Positions 44,350 to 52,020 of a DNA stretch of 64,000 nucleotides are shown here, one piece after another. Position 1 is the first letter of the stretch, and each line of letters begins with the position of its first letter. Source of the stretch: Cryobacterium aureum (GTDB taxonomy: Bacteria > Actinomycetota > Actinomycetes > Actinomycetales > Microbacteriaceae); NCBI RefSeq assembly GCF_002954245.1, contig NZ_PPTG01000035.1:63542-127541 (forward strand), read 5' to 3'. A program made the position numbers and the translations under genes. The notes under the pieces were generated by a model, which was not told the DNA's origin, ran no database searches, and saw only the letters and a program-made list of their open reading frames with translations.

Positions 44350-44676
44350 GGGGGGAATGGGGCTGGGGTAGCAGGAGATCGGACAGCACTGCGGCGAGCG
44401 CACGCGCACCGGCCTCGGCATCCGCGATCTCCACGTATTCCTCCGGCGAGTGCGACACCCCGGTGGGATTGCGTACGAACAGCATCGCGGTCGGCACGAA
44501 CTGGGTGAGAATTCCCGCGTCGTGACCGGCGCCGGTGTGCTGCACCGGGCATCCGGCAATATGAGGCTCAGGCGATCCCGCAGCACCGTGTCCAAGCTCA
44601 CGGTGCGACTGAGGTACTCCTCGGTGAGCTGAACCGTGTCAGCGGGTGCGGCGAGAGCCCCCAGCAGCCGGAATGG
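44350..44676 (-). pseudogene. Remnant of an M20 allantoate-amidohydrolase-like enzyme
   Basis: Two pieces of the end of an allantoate amidohydrolase/carbamoylase can be read on the minus strand. LTEEYLSRTVSLDTVLRDRL lies in one frame. After a frame change near 44548, QHTGAGHDAGIL, PTAMLFVRNPTGVSHSPEEY and a final helix continue in another. The metal-binding N-terminal two thirds are gone; the stop of the flavoenzyme gene abuts directly. HTGAGHDA corresponds to the conserved SGAGHDA of the family. The 3' end runs into the family B palindrome. Confidence 0.7.
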
Positions 44677-45861
44677 TCACGGGCGCACCCGGAACTGCTG
44701 CGGCACCGACCCGATGCCGGTCGCGAGGTCGGCGGCGAGCTGACCGATCACCGGGGCGAATTTGGCGCCGTGCCCCGAGCACGGCGAGAGCAGGGTGATG
44801 TTGTCAACGCGGTCGATGATGAAGTCCTCGGTGGGCGTGTTGGTGAACAGGCACGTGGTCTCCGCGTAGGGTGTGTGGTCGAGTCCCGGCAGGTAGCGGG
44901 CCACGTAGTCGACGACACGATCGCGGTTGGCCGCTCCCAGGATGCCGTCCTGGTCGGCGGCCGAGGCGAGGGGCCTGCCTCCGTTGTACTCGGCGATCTT
45001 CTGGCCGCGAAACGAGGCGTCGCGGCCGCCCGGCAGCCCGTACACCTGCATGCCGTCCATCCTGTGGATGAAGGTCGGCCAGCGGCCGGCACTGTCAGGG
45101 TCGACGTAGGGAAAGTGATAGGCCTGCTCCTGCATGACCGTGATCACGGGGATCTGCGCACGGAAGGCGCTCGGCAGCGGCAGTTCGCCGAGCAGGCTCG
45201 GCAGCCAGCCGCCGGCACTGACGATCACGTTCTCGGCGTCGACGGACTCCCCGGTGTCGCTGTGCACCCGGTATCCAGTGGCCGTCTCGGTTACCTTGGC
45301 CACCGGCCAGTCGCTCCGTAACTGAGCGCCCGCCCCGAGGGCCAGCTCGACCATGGTGGTCACGGCCGTCTCAGCGTCGATGACCCCGGCGCCTGGGTGC
45401 CAGAGCACCGGGGTGTCGAAGGCGATCTGCGGCCAGCGCTCGCGGGCAGCATCCGCTGTGAGCAGGTCGTGCTCGATGCCGGCAGCCCGCAGCACCCGGG
45501 CGAGCACTTCGGGCTGGCGCAGCGCCCCGTAATCGACCGAACCGGTGGGGGTAATCAGCTGCCGCCCGCTCAGCCGGGTCAGTTCGTCCCAGCCGAGTCT
45601 GGCCTGCTGCACGAGACCGGTGTAGAAGGCATCGGGGTAGGCGTAGCGAAAGATACGCGCCGACCCGTGCGAGCTTCCGGCATCGTTGGCGGGGGTGGAC
45701 CGCTCCAGAATGGTGACCTCGTGCCCGCGGCTGGCGAGCTGCCAGGCGGTGGCCGCGCCGGCCAGGCCTGCCCCGATCACGACGTACTTCGAACTGCTCG
45801 GTGCGGTGGGAATGCTGGGTGCCGTGGGAAGGCTCGGTGCTGTGTTCGGTACGGAACTCAC
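44677..45861 (-). CDS. Sarcosine-oxidase/N-methyltryptophan-oxidase-like FAD enzyme
   Basis: The 394-residue enzyme starts at GTG 45861 with AGGAG 9 nt upstream. It has the Rossmann motif YVVIGAGLAGAATAWQLASR (about 26-45), SSHGSARIFRYAYPD, and the C-terminal TEDFIIDRVDNITLLSPCSG followed by HGAKFAPVIG. Cys in TTCLFTNTP sits where monomeric sarcosine oxidase binds FAD covalently. It would oxidise a secondary N-methyl amino acid, giving formaldehyde and peroxide. A Pro/Ser/Thr N-terminal repeat precedes the Rossmann fold. Neighbouring genes are remnants of nitrogen metabolism. Confidence 0.88.
   Translation of the reverse strand: MSSVPNTAPSLPTAPSIPTAPSSSKYVVIGAGLAGAATAWQLASRGHEVTILERSTPANDAGSSHGSARIFRYAYPDAFYTGLVQQARLGWDELTRLSGRQLITPTGSVDYGALRQPEVLARVLRAAGIEHDLLTADAARERWPQIAFDTPVLWHPGAGVIDAETAVTTMVELALGAGAQLRSDWPVAKVTETATGYRVHSDTGESVDAENVIVSAGGWLPSLLGELPLPSAFRAQIPVITVMQEQAYHFPYVDPDSAGRWPTFIHRMDGMQVYGLPGGRDASFRGQKIAEYNGGRPLASAADQDGILGAANRDRVVDYVARYLPGLDHTPYAETTCLFTNTPTEDFIIDRVDNITLLSPCSGHGAKFAPVIGQLAADLATGIGSVPQQFRVRP
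45801..45854. repeat. 18-bp coding tandem repeat at the flavoenzyme N-terminus
   Basis: Three imperfect 18-bp units start GTGCGGTGGGAATGCTGG (45801), GTGCCGTGGGAAGGCTCG (45819) and GTGCTGTGTTCGGTACGG (45837). On the minus strand they encode NTAPSLPTAPSIPTAPS. Confidence 0.75.
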
Positions 45862-45939
45862 TGCATGCTCCTGCTCGGTGACAATCGATGATGGGGGAAA
45901 GGGCGAATGCTTACGGTGCCAACACGACGTTGGCGTCGC

Positions 45940-46085
45940 CGTGCCTGGATGCCGAGCAGCTCGACGCCGCCTCCGGAGAACAGGCCGCTGCGACCGTTGG
46001 GGCGGCATCCGTTGCGAAACCCGATCAACAGGCTACCGACCAGGCCGCCGACCATGTGCACACCCACGACGTCGACAGAGTGTGA
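45940..46085 (-). pseudogene. amt: Remnant of an Amt-family ammonium transporter
   Basis: The minus strand encodes SVDVVGVHMVGGLVGSLLIG, followed after a disturbed patch by SGLFSGGGVELLGIQA. These match the late transmembrane part of Amt proteins (DVVGVHxVGG then GLFYGGG). Sequence on both sides lost the family pattern, and only about 45 codons remain of some 430. It is therefore a relic. A disturbed reading frame is suspected around 46008. Confidence 0.6.
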
Positions 46086-46288
46086 CCGGGAGTCACGAAC
46101 AGGTAAATGCAGTGCACTCGAAGCAAGGACGGCCCGCGATGCGCGCGATTGCAACGGATGCATAACAAACCGACCGACCGGGAATGACTGACTGCCCGGC
46201 GAGGGTAAACTCACGTTTTGCATTTTTATCAGCCTCTTCTCAGGCCATCCCACGTACGGTTACACACGGAGTTCCCCCACTCCAACGA

Positions 46289-46345
46289 TTGGCCCCGGTA
46301 TATTTCTCACCTCCCCCCAGGCGAGAAGTACCGGGGCTTTTTCGT
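46289..46345 (+). terminator. Strong intrinsic terminator or attenuator upstream of the PLP-enzyme gene
   Basis: GGCCCCGGTA (46290-46299) pairs with TACCGGGGCT, with an inner TTCTC/GAGAA and CCT/AGG pairing, and the stem is followed by TTTTT on the plus strand. No plus-strand gene lies within 2 kb upstream except the small Cys-pair gene. It is about 75 bp before the start of the Cys/Met PLP-enzyme gene in the same direction, so it may be a leader attenuator or the end of an unannotated RNA. Confidence 0.75.
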
Positions 46346-46420
46346 GGTCTCTGGCCCGGCCGGATGTCGATCGCGCGTAACGTTCAGCGCCGAATGGCGC
46401 AACGGGCCTAGCGTGGAGGA

Positions 46421-47668
46421 ATGAGCCCTCGCACCGAACCGACACCCACCACGAGCCCGGCACCGCGGCCCGACAAACATAACCCCGCCACCCTGGGCTT
46501 TCAGACCCAGTCGGTGCACGCCGGCAACGCGATCGATGCCGGGTCGGGCGCGCTGCGCACACCGATCGTGATGGCGAACTCGTACGCCCTGCCGGAAGAC
46601 CCGTCAACGTTGAGCTGGTCGGGCGCGATCCCCGGCCTGTATACCCGCAACACCGGCACCAACCAGGAGGGCCTGCAGCAGAAGCTCGCCGTGCTCGAGG
46701 GCGGCGAGGATGCCGTGGCGATGGCCAGCGGCGTCGCCGCCCTGCACGCCGTGTTCTTCACGCTGCTGAAGAGCGGCGACCACGTCGTGGTGGCCAACGT
46801 GACCTATGAGGCCTCTTATCGGTTGTTCACCGAGCTGCTGCCCGAGAAGTACGGCATCGAGGCCACCTTCGTGGACGCGACGGACCTCGCGGCGGTGCGC
46901 GGCGCCATCCGCTCGTCGACGCGGCTGATTCACATTGAGACGGTCGGCAACCCCACAACCGCGGTAACGGATGTCGCGGCCGTTGCGGCCATCGCGCACG
47001 AGGCCGGCGCGCTGCTCTCCATCGACAACACGTTCACGCCGCCGCCGTTGTTTCGGCCGATCGAACACGGAGCCGACCTCGTCGTACACTCGCTGACCAA
47101 GTACATCAACGGGCACGGCGATGCGATGGGCGGCGCCGTGATCGGCCGGGCGGAGCTAATTCGCCGGATCAAGCTCGACGCGATGGTCGATGTCGGCGGG
47201 GTGATCAGCCCGTTCAACGCCTGGCTGATCATGCGCGGTTCGGTCACCCTGCCCCTGCGCATTCGGCAGCACTGCGACTCAGCACTGGGCATCGCCCGTT
47301 TTCTGGAGTCCGACCCGCGAGTCGCGTATGTGGCCTACCCGGGTTTAGCGTCGCATCCGCAGCACCCCGTGGCACTGCGGCAACTGCCGCACGGGTTTGG
47401 CGGTATGCTCGCCTTCGCCGTCAACGGCCACAAGGCGGCGCAGAACCGGTTCGTCGCGAACCTGCGCGTGATTACCTCGGCCGTGTCGCTCGGCCACGAC
47501 GAGTCGCTCATCGTTCACGTGGACAATTCCGGGCCGCGCGTCGCGGCCTACCCGGCTGCGTTCCGCGAGTTCGGGCACCTGCGCTTCTCGGTGGGCCTCG
47601 AAGACACCGCGGACCTGGTGGCGGATCTCGCGGCGGCCCTCGATGCGACGTTCTCGGTTGCTGCCTAG
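46421..47668 (+). CDS. Cys/Met-metabolism PLP-dependent enzyme (methionine gamma-lyase/cystathionine enzyme-like)
   Basis: The 415-residue enzyme has TQSVHAGNAIDAGSGALRTP near the start, MASGVAALHAVF and the PLP-binding Lys in VVHSLTKYINGHGDAMGG (about residue 227), followed by DVGGVISPFNAWLIMRG. This is the trans-sulfuration family; which reaction (methionine gamma-lyase, cystathionine gamma-synthase or lyase) cannot be fixed by eye. The start ATG sits 1 nt after GGAGG, an unusually tight spacing. A strong terminator-like hairpin lies in its leader. Confidence 0.9.
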   Translation: MSPRTEPTPTTSPAPRPDKHNPATLGFQTQSVHAGNAIDAGSGALRTPIVMANSYALPEDPSTLSWSGAIPGLYTRNTGTNQEGLQQKLAVLEGGEDAVAMASGVAALHAVFFTLLKSGDHVVVANVTYEASYRLFTELLPEKYGIEATFVDATDLAAVRGAIRSSTRLIHIETVGNPTTAVTDVAAVAAIAHEAGALLSIDNTFTPPPLFRPIEHGADLVVHSLTKYINGHGDAMGGAVIGRAELIRRIKLDAMVDVGGVISPFNAWLIMRGSVTLPLRIRQHCDSALGIARFLESDPRVAYVAYPGLASHPQHPVALRQLPHGFGGMLAFAVNGHKAAQNRFVANLRVITSAVSLGHDESLIVHVDNSGPRVAAYPAAFREFGHLRFSVGLEDTADLVADLAAALDATFSVAA

Positions 47669-47680
47669 CCGGGTGCGGGC

Positions 47681-48460
47681 TTAGGCGGCCAGGGCGTTCG
47701 CGACCAGGGCCTCGGCGAGCGCTCGGGCGTCGTGCTGGGCGGCGAGGGAAGCCAGCAGCAGACCGAGCTGGTCGGCCGGGGCATTGGGTGCCTCAGGGTG
47801 CCACTGCACGCCAACGATCGGCGCGGTCTCGTGTTCGAGGGCCTCGATCAGGCCGTCGGGAGCGTGGGCGGCGGAAACCAGGCCGGCACCGAGGCGGTCG
47901 ACGATCTGGTGGTGCGCGCTCTGCACCGAGATATCGACCCGGCCGAGGCTCAGGCTCAGGGTACTGTCGGCGGCCAGGATCACGCCGTGAGTGGAGAGGA
48001 TCTGGTCGATCGGCACGCCGACATTCTTGTGGATGCCGTCGTCAATGTGCTGCACGAGGCTGCCGCCGAGGGCGACGTTGATGATCTGCAGCCCGCGGCA
48101 GATTCCGAGCAGCGGGGTTCCGAGGGCGAGGGCACGCTGCACGAGAGCAATCTGGCCCTCGTCGGCGGTGGCGAAGTGGTGCGTCTCGCCCTCGTAGCCC
48201 GTGGCACCGCCGTAGAAGTGGGGCGTGATGTCTTCGCCGCCGACGATGACGAGGGCGTCGGCATCCGCTGTGAGGCGCAGCAGGTCGGCGGGAGTGACGT
48301 CGGCCGCGGCGACGCGGGCGACAGCCCAGCCCGCCGTTTCGGCCTCGGTGACAACGCGAGCGTTGAGCACCTGCACCTTGGCGTGATACGCCGGGCGGTC
48401 GGGACGCTCGGTGGTGACCTCGACGACGACGAGCATCCGGTCGGTGAATTCTTGGTTCAT
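47681..48460 (-). CDS. Gamma-glutamyl-gamma-aminobutyrate hydrolase family protein (PuuD-like, class I amidotransferase)
   Basis: The 259-residue protein has the class I glutamine-amidotransferase triad: Cys in LLGICRGLQIINVALGGSL and His/Glu in VGVQWHPEAP. LVIVGGEDITPHFYGG is typical of peptidase C26/PuuD. It would cut gamma-glutamyl bonds in polyamine catabolism. ATG 48460 follows GGGAG by 6 nt, so the longer frame is not used. It converges with the PLP-enzyme gene. Confidence 0.88.
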   Translation of the reverse strand: MNQEFTDRMLVVVEVTTERPDRPAYHAKVQVLNARVVTEAETAGWAVARVAAADVTPADLLRLTADADALVIVGGEDITPHFYGGATGYEGETHHFATADEGQIALVQRALALGTPLLGICRGLQIINVALGGSLVQHIDDGIHKNVGVPIDQILSTHGVILAADSTLSLSLGRVDISVQSAHHQIVDRLGAGLVSAAHAPDGLIEALEHETAPIVGVQWHPEAPNAPADQLGLLLASLAAQHDARALAEALVANALAA

Positions 48461-48678
48461 GCCGGCTCCCGTCGGTGTCGATCTTCTTGCGTTGGTTCTA
48501 TTTTGGGTGGGGCGCGCGTGGCACGTGAGCGTCCCTGTAACACAGGGCAACATCACGACCGGAGCGGATTTTTGGCGGTTCCCAGACTCGCGTCTGTCGC
48601 TCACCCTAAACTTTGCAACAGGCACGCACGTTCCTGGCGAGACCTCGCCCAGGGTCACTCCTTTGAAAGGACCTCCGA

Positions 48679-49410
48679 ATGACCAAGCAGTCCATTTTCG
48701 GCCGTATTTCCCAGCTCGCGAAGGCGAACATCAACGCTATCCTCGACTCGGCGGAAGACCCGGCGAAAATGCTCGATCAGATGGTGCGGGACTTCTCGAG
48801 CAGCATCTCCGACGCCGAGAGCGCGATCGCCGAGACCATCGGAAACCTGCGCCTGCTCGAAGACGACCACCGCGAAGACCAGGAAGCCGCCGTGGAGTGG
48901 GGCGACAAGGCCCTCGCGGCCAGCCGCAAGGCCGACGAACTGCGCCTGGTCGGCAACGCTGCCGACGCCGACAAGTTCGACAACCTCGCCAAGGTAGCGC
49001 TGGGTCGCCAGCTGACCTCCGAGAAGGAGGCTAAGACCGCCGAACCGCAGATCCAGTCGCAGACCGCCGTGGTCAACCAGCTCAAGACCGGCCTGAACGC
49101 CATGAAGGAGAAGTTGGTGCAGCTCACCAACAAGCGCGCCGAGTTGATCGCGCGTTCCAAGACCGCCAAGGCGCAGGCGCAGGTGATGGACGCCGTCAAG
49201 AGCATCGACATGATGGACCCTACGAGCGAGGTCAACCGTTTTGAAGACAAGATCCGTCGCGAAGAAGCCCGCGTGCGCGGCGCCCAGGAGCTCGCAGCGT
49301 CGAGCCTCGACGCCCAGTTCGAAAGCCTCGACGACCTCGGCGAGTTGACCGAGGTGGATGCCCGCCTGGCGGCCCTCAAGGCCGGCAACAACGCCGCCAT
49401 CGAGAGCTAG
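48679..49410 (+). CDS. pspA: PspA/IM30-family membrane-stress protein
   Basis: The 243-residue protein is almost entirely coiled coil, with the family start QSIFGRISQLAKANINAILD, then DPAKMLDQMVRDF. It would bind the inner membrane and maintain it under stress. AAAGGA lies 8 nt before ATG. It is a single gene, divergent from the PuuD-like gene; the 218-bp gap contains both promoters. Confidence 0.93.
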   Translation: MTKQSIFGRISQLAKANINAILDSAEDPAKMLDQMVRDFSSSISDAESAIAETIGNLRLLEDDHREDQEAAVEWGDKALAASRKADELRLVGNAADADKFDNLAKVALGRQLTSEKEAKTAEPQIQSQTAVVNQLKTGLNAMKEKLVQLTNKRAELIARSKTAKAQAQVMDAVKSIDMMDPTSEVNRFEDKIRREEARVRGAQELAASSLDAQFESLDDLGELTEVDARLAALKAGNNAAIES

Positions 49411-49554
49411 TCGCTGAGTAGACAACTTTGATGGGTTGTGGCCCCGTAACACCCGTCAAATTCGTCGAGTGAGCGTTCGAGCATCCGCTTCGCAAGAAAT
49501 TCGCTGCTGGCGAAGCGGATGCTGCCACCCCCGGCCGCTGCGCCATACTGAGGT

Positions 49555-50388
49555 ATGGCTCCCACCTTCGTTGTAGTGCCGCAGTGGCAGGGTTCGATTT
49601 CTCCGCGCGCGATGCGCCTGGTCGACGGGGCGGCGGCCATTCAGGGCGACCTGCCGTTCTCGGCCACCCGCCTGGTCGACGTGCCGGTCGAGGCCGGTGA
49701 TGCGCTCGATACCGGGGTACATCGGTTCTCCGCGATCGCGCAGGTGCGCCAGCGCCACACCAAGATTTTGAAGGACACCACCGACTGGGCGCTCTCGATC
49801 GGCGGCGACTGCGGCATCGCGCTGGCCGCGGTGGAGCACGCGGCACGCACACATCCGGGCGATCTGGCCGTGGTGTGGTTCGACGCCCACCCCGACCTGC
49901 ACACCCCTGAATCCTCGCCGTCGGGCGGATTCTGCGGCATGGTGCTGCGCGCGATCAGCGGCGAGGGTCCGGCCGAACTCGAACTGGCCGCCGCAAGCAC
50001 CGTGCCGCTGCAGAACGTGGTGCTGGCCGGCATTCGCGACGTCGACGACGCCGAAGACGAGCTGCTGCACGAACGCAGCCTGGTGAGCGTGTCGTGCTCA
50101 GAGCTGACCGACCCGTCCGCGCTCGTCGCGGCGATCGCGGCGACCGGCGCCACACACGTCTTCGTGCACATCGACCTCGACGTGCTCGACCCGTCGGCGC
50201 TCGACGGCCTGAGCGACCTGATTCCGTTCGGGCTAAGCGTGTCCGATCTCGGCGGTGCGATCACCGCGCTTCGCGCCGAGTTCACCCTCGCCGGCGCGAC
50301 CATCACCGGGTTTGCGCCCGCCTCGCCCGAGGCGGCGAACGACGACCTGCCGAGCATCCTGCGCATTATCGGGGCGCTCACCCGCTGA
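49555..50388 (+). CDS. Arginase/agmatinase-family hydrolase
   Basis: The 277-residue protein has the ureohydrolase metal motifs: SIGGDCG (Cys where arginases have His in GGDH), VVWFDAHPDLHTP, and HVFVHIDLDVLDP. It would cleave a guanidino or similar substrate, but the missing first His makes the metal centre atypical, as in several actinobacterial paralogues. It ends 38 bp before the enoyl-CoA hydratase gene. Confidence 0.88.
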   Translation: MAPTFVVVPQWQGSISPRAMRLVDGAAAIQGDLPFSATRLVDVPVEAGDALDTGVHRFSAIAQVRQRHTKILKDTTDWALSIGGDCGIALAAVEHAARTHPGDLAVVWFDAHPDLHTPESSPSGGFCGMVLRAISGEGPAELELAAASTVPLQNVVLAGIRDVDDAEDELLHERSLVSVSCSELTDPSALVAAIAATGATHVFVHIDLDVLDPSALDGLSDLIPFGLSVSDLGGAITALRAEFTLAGATITGFAPASPEAANDDLPSILRIIGALTR

Positions 50389-50426
50389 TCGAACTGTACG
50401 AAATCACACCGATCAATGGAGGCCCC

Positions 50427-51215
50427 ATGACCGACCAGCCCCGCATTCTCACCGAACGCCGCGGCCACATTCTGCTGATCGGGCTGAATCGGCCCGAGAA
50501 ACGCAATGCCGCCGATTTCGCCCTGCTTCAGCAGTTGTCCCTCGCCTACGGTGAGCTCGACCGCGACCCAGAGCTGCGCGTCGGCCTGGTCTACGCGGTC
50601 GGCGAGCACTTCACCGCCGGGCTCGACCTCGCCGACATCGGGCCCAGGCTCGGCCCGAACGGGCTCGAGCTGGTGCCGGAGGGCGGCATCAATCCGTGGC
50701 AAGTGGATGGCCAATCCCTCAGCAAACCGGTCGTCATCGCCGTGCAGGGCACCTGCCTCACCCTCGGCATCGAGCTGATGCTCGCGAGCGACATCGTGGT
50801 CGCCGCCGAGTCGACCCGGTTCGGGCAGATCGAGGTGGCGCGCGGAATTCTGCCGTTCGGCGGCGCGACCATTCGGTTTCCGCGCGCTGCCGGCTGGGGC
50901 AATGCCATGCGCTGGCTACTCACCGGCGACCTGTTCGATGCTGCCGAGGCGCACCGCCTGGGCCTCGTGCAGGAGATCGTGCCCGACGGCACCCAGTTCG
51001 ACCGCGCCCTCGAACTCGCCGAGAAAATCGCCGCCCAGGCGCCCCTCGCCATCCAGGCCACGCTCGCCAACGCTCATCTTGCCCAGCGGGAGGGGGCAGC
51101 ATCCGCTGAGGCAACGCTCCAACCCACCCTCGCCCGTCTGGTGGCGACCGAGGACTCCCGAATCGGCATGCAGTCCTTCCTCACCCGAACCGCCGCAGTC
51201 TTCGTAGGTCACTGA
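50427..51215 (+). CDS. Enoyl-CoA hydratase/isomerase (crotonase) family protein
   Basis: The 262-residue protein starts at ATG 50427 with GGAGG 4 nt upstream. Crotonase features are LIGLNRPEKRNAADFALLQQ, the oxyanion-hole segments EHFTAGLDLADI and GTCLTLGIELMLASDIVVAA, and ATIRFPRAAGWGNAMRWLLT. The catalytic Glu pair of classic hydratases is not obvious (Phe-Gly-Gly region), so isomerase or another crotonase activity is possible. The family A palindrome follows its stop. Confidence 0.88.
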   Translation: MTDQPRILTERRGHILLIGLNRPEKRNAADFALLQQLSLAYGELDRDPELRVGLVYAVGEHFTAGLDLADIGPRLGPNGLELVPEGGINPWQVDGQSLSKPVVIAVQGTCLTLGIELMLASDIVVAAESTRFGQIEVARGILPFGGATIRFPRAAGWGNAMRWLLTGDLFDAAEAHRLGLVQEIVPDGTQFDRALELAEKIAAQAPLAIQATLANAHLAQREGAASAEATLQPTLARLVATEDSRIGMQSFLTRTAAVFVGH

Positions 51216-51253
51216 CCCTCCTCGTTTCGGGACGGGGACCTGGCCCCGACCAC

Positions 51254-51277
51254 GGGCCCAGTTTAGAAACTGGGCCC
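51254..51277. repeat. Family A palindrome, copy 2, between convergent genes
   Basis: GGGCCCAGTTT (51254-51264) and AAACTGGGCCC (51267-51277) flank a 2-nt AG centre. The arms are identical to those at 19368-19391. It lies 39 bp past the crotonase stop and 38 bp from the end of the opposing hydrolase gene. Confidence 0.85.
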
Positions 51278-51314
51278 ACGTTCATAGGGTGGCCGCAGAG
51301 TCCCCAGGAGGCCC

Positions 51315-52019
51315 TTATTCGGCACTGGCGATGCCGTTGGGGTGGCCGAAACCGGCCAACACCGTCATGACAGCATCGATCACGCGCACATCAGCGAGGA
51401 GACGAAAGTGCCCACCGGTGTCGATTTCAAAGTTTCTCGCTCCGGCAAGTGCGCTTCCTTCCGGAATGTGCGGGTCGAACCGAGCAAAAATGGACGTGAT
51501 TTTGCGGTTCGTTTTGGTGTTCTCATTTAGCCCGATGATGTGTTTGTTTCTCGCAGCGAAGGACCGGAGGCTCGGCGGGAGCATATATTTTGCGTAGGTG
51601 GAGCCGGAGAAGGGGGCAGCTACTGCGATCATTCCTGCAATGCGCGAGTCGGCGTCGTGCCCGATCATCACAAATTTTCCGATCAGCCCGCCCTTGCTGT
51701 GCGCGAGGAGGACAACGTCGGTCAAGTGCTCGTCGGCGATAAAATCTGCAACGTGCCGAGCAGCGTCGGGAACGGAGGCGATATTCCAGGACAGCCGGTC
51801 GACGACGTACACGGGGTGGCCGGCATCGTGAACCCGCTTGATCAGCGGCTGGAGAAACTTCCACGTCTCGTACACTCCGGGAATGATCACGACCGGACAA
51901 CCGTCGCCCGTCTGAAAGCCGCGAGGGCTCTCGCGCGATGTGAGCGCACGTAGCTGCCTGTTGGCGGCGTAGGCGTAGTCCTGGGCCCACGACAGCAGAT
52001 CACGGATGCCGACGGTCAT
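51315..52019 (-). CDS. Alpha/beta-hydrolase (lipase-like), third gene of the lipid operon
   Basis: The 234-residue protein starts at ATG 52019, one base past the previous gene's stop. PVVIIPGVYETWKFLQPLI and the nucleophile elbow LAHSKGGLIGKF mark an alpha/beta hydrolase of the esterase/lipase type, with GSTYAKYMLPPSLR and a terminal His in GGHFRLLADV. It has no signal peptide. It is the last gene of a three-gene operon with a diacylglycerol-kinase-like protein, so a lipid or ester substrate is likely. Confidence 0.82.
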   Translation of the reverse strand: MTVGIRDLLSWAQDYAYAANRQLRALTSRESPRGFQTGDGCPVVIIPGVYETWKFLQPLIKRVHDAGHPVYVVDRLSWNIASVPDAARHVADFIADEHLTDVVLLAHSKGGLIGKFVMIGHDADSRIAGMIAVAAPFSGSTYAKYMLPPSLRSFAARNKHIIGLNENTKTNRKITSIFARFDPHIPEGSALAGARNFEIDTGGHFRLLADVRVIDAVMTVLAGFGHPNGIASAE

Positions 52020-52020
52020 T

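Larger units (their letters stand above)
45862..46420. other. 559-bp stretch without an intact gene
   Basis: The stretch lies between the flavoenzyme start and the PLP-enzyme start. It contains an ammonium-transporter remnant (45940-46085, minus), an AT-rich spot near 46210-46230 (TTTTGCATTTTTATC), and a strong plus-strand terminator hairpin at 46289-46345. Short ORFs here overlap each other and show no family likeness except the transporter remnant. Confidence 0.7.

Noticed and set aside
46271..46286. tmRNA or tRNA 3'-half-like string before the terminator
   Set aside because: Only a loose likeness to a T-arm; no acceptor partner, no tag region and no complete cloverleaf could be found, so no RNA gene is called.
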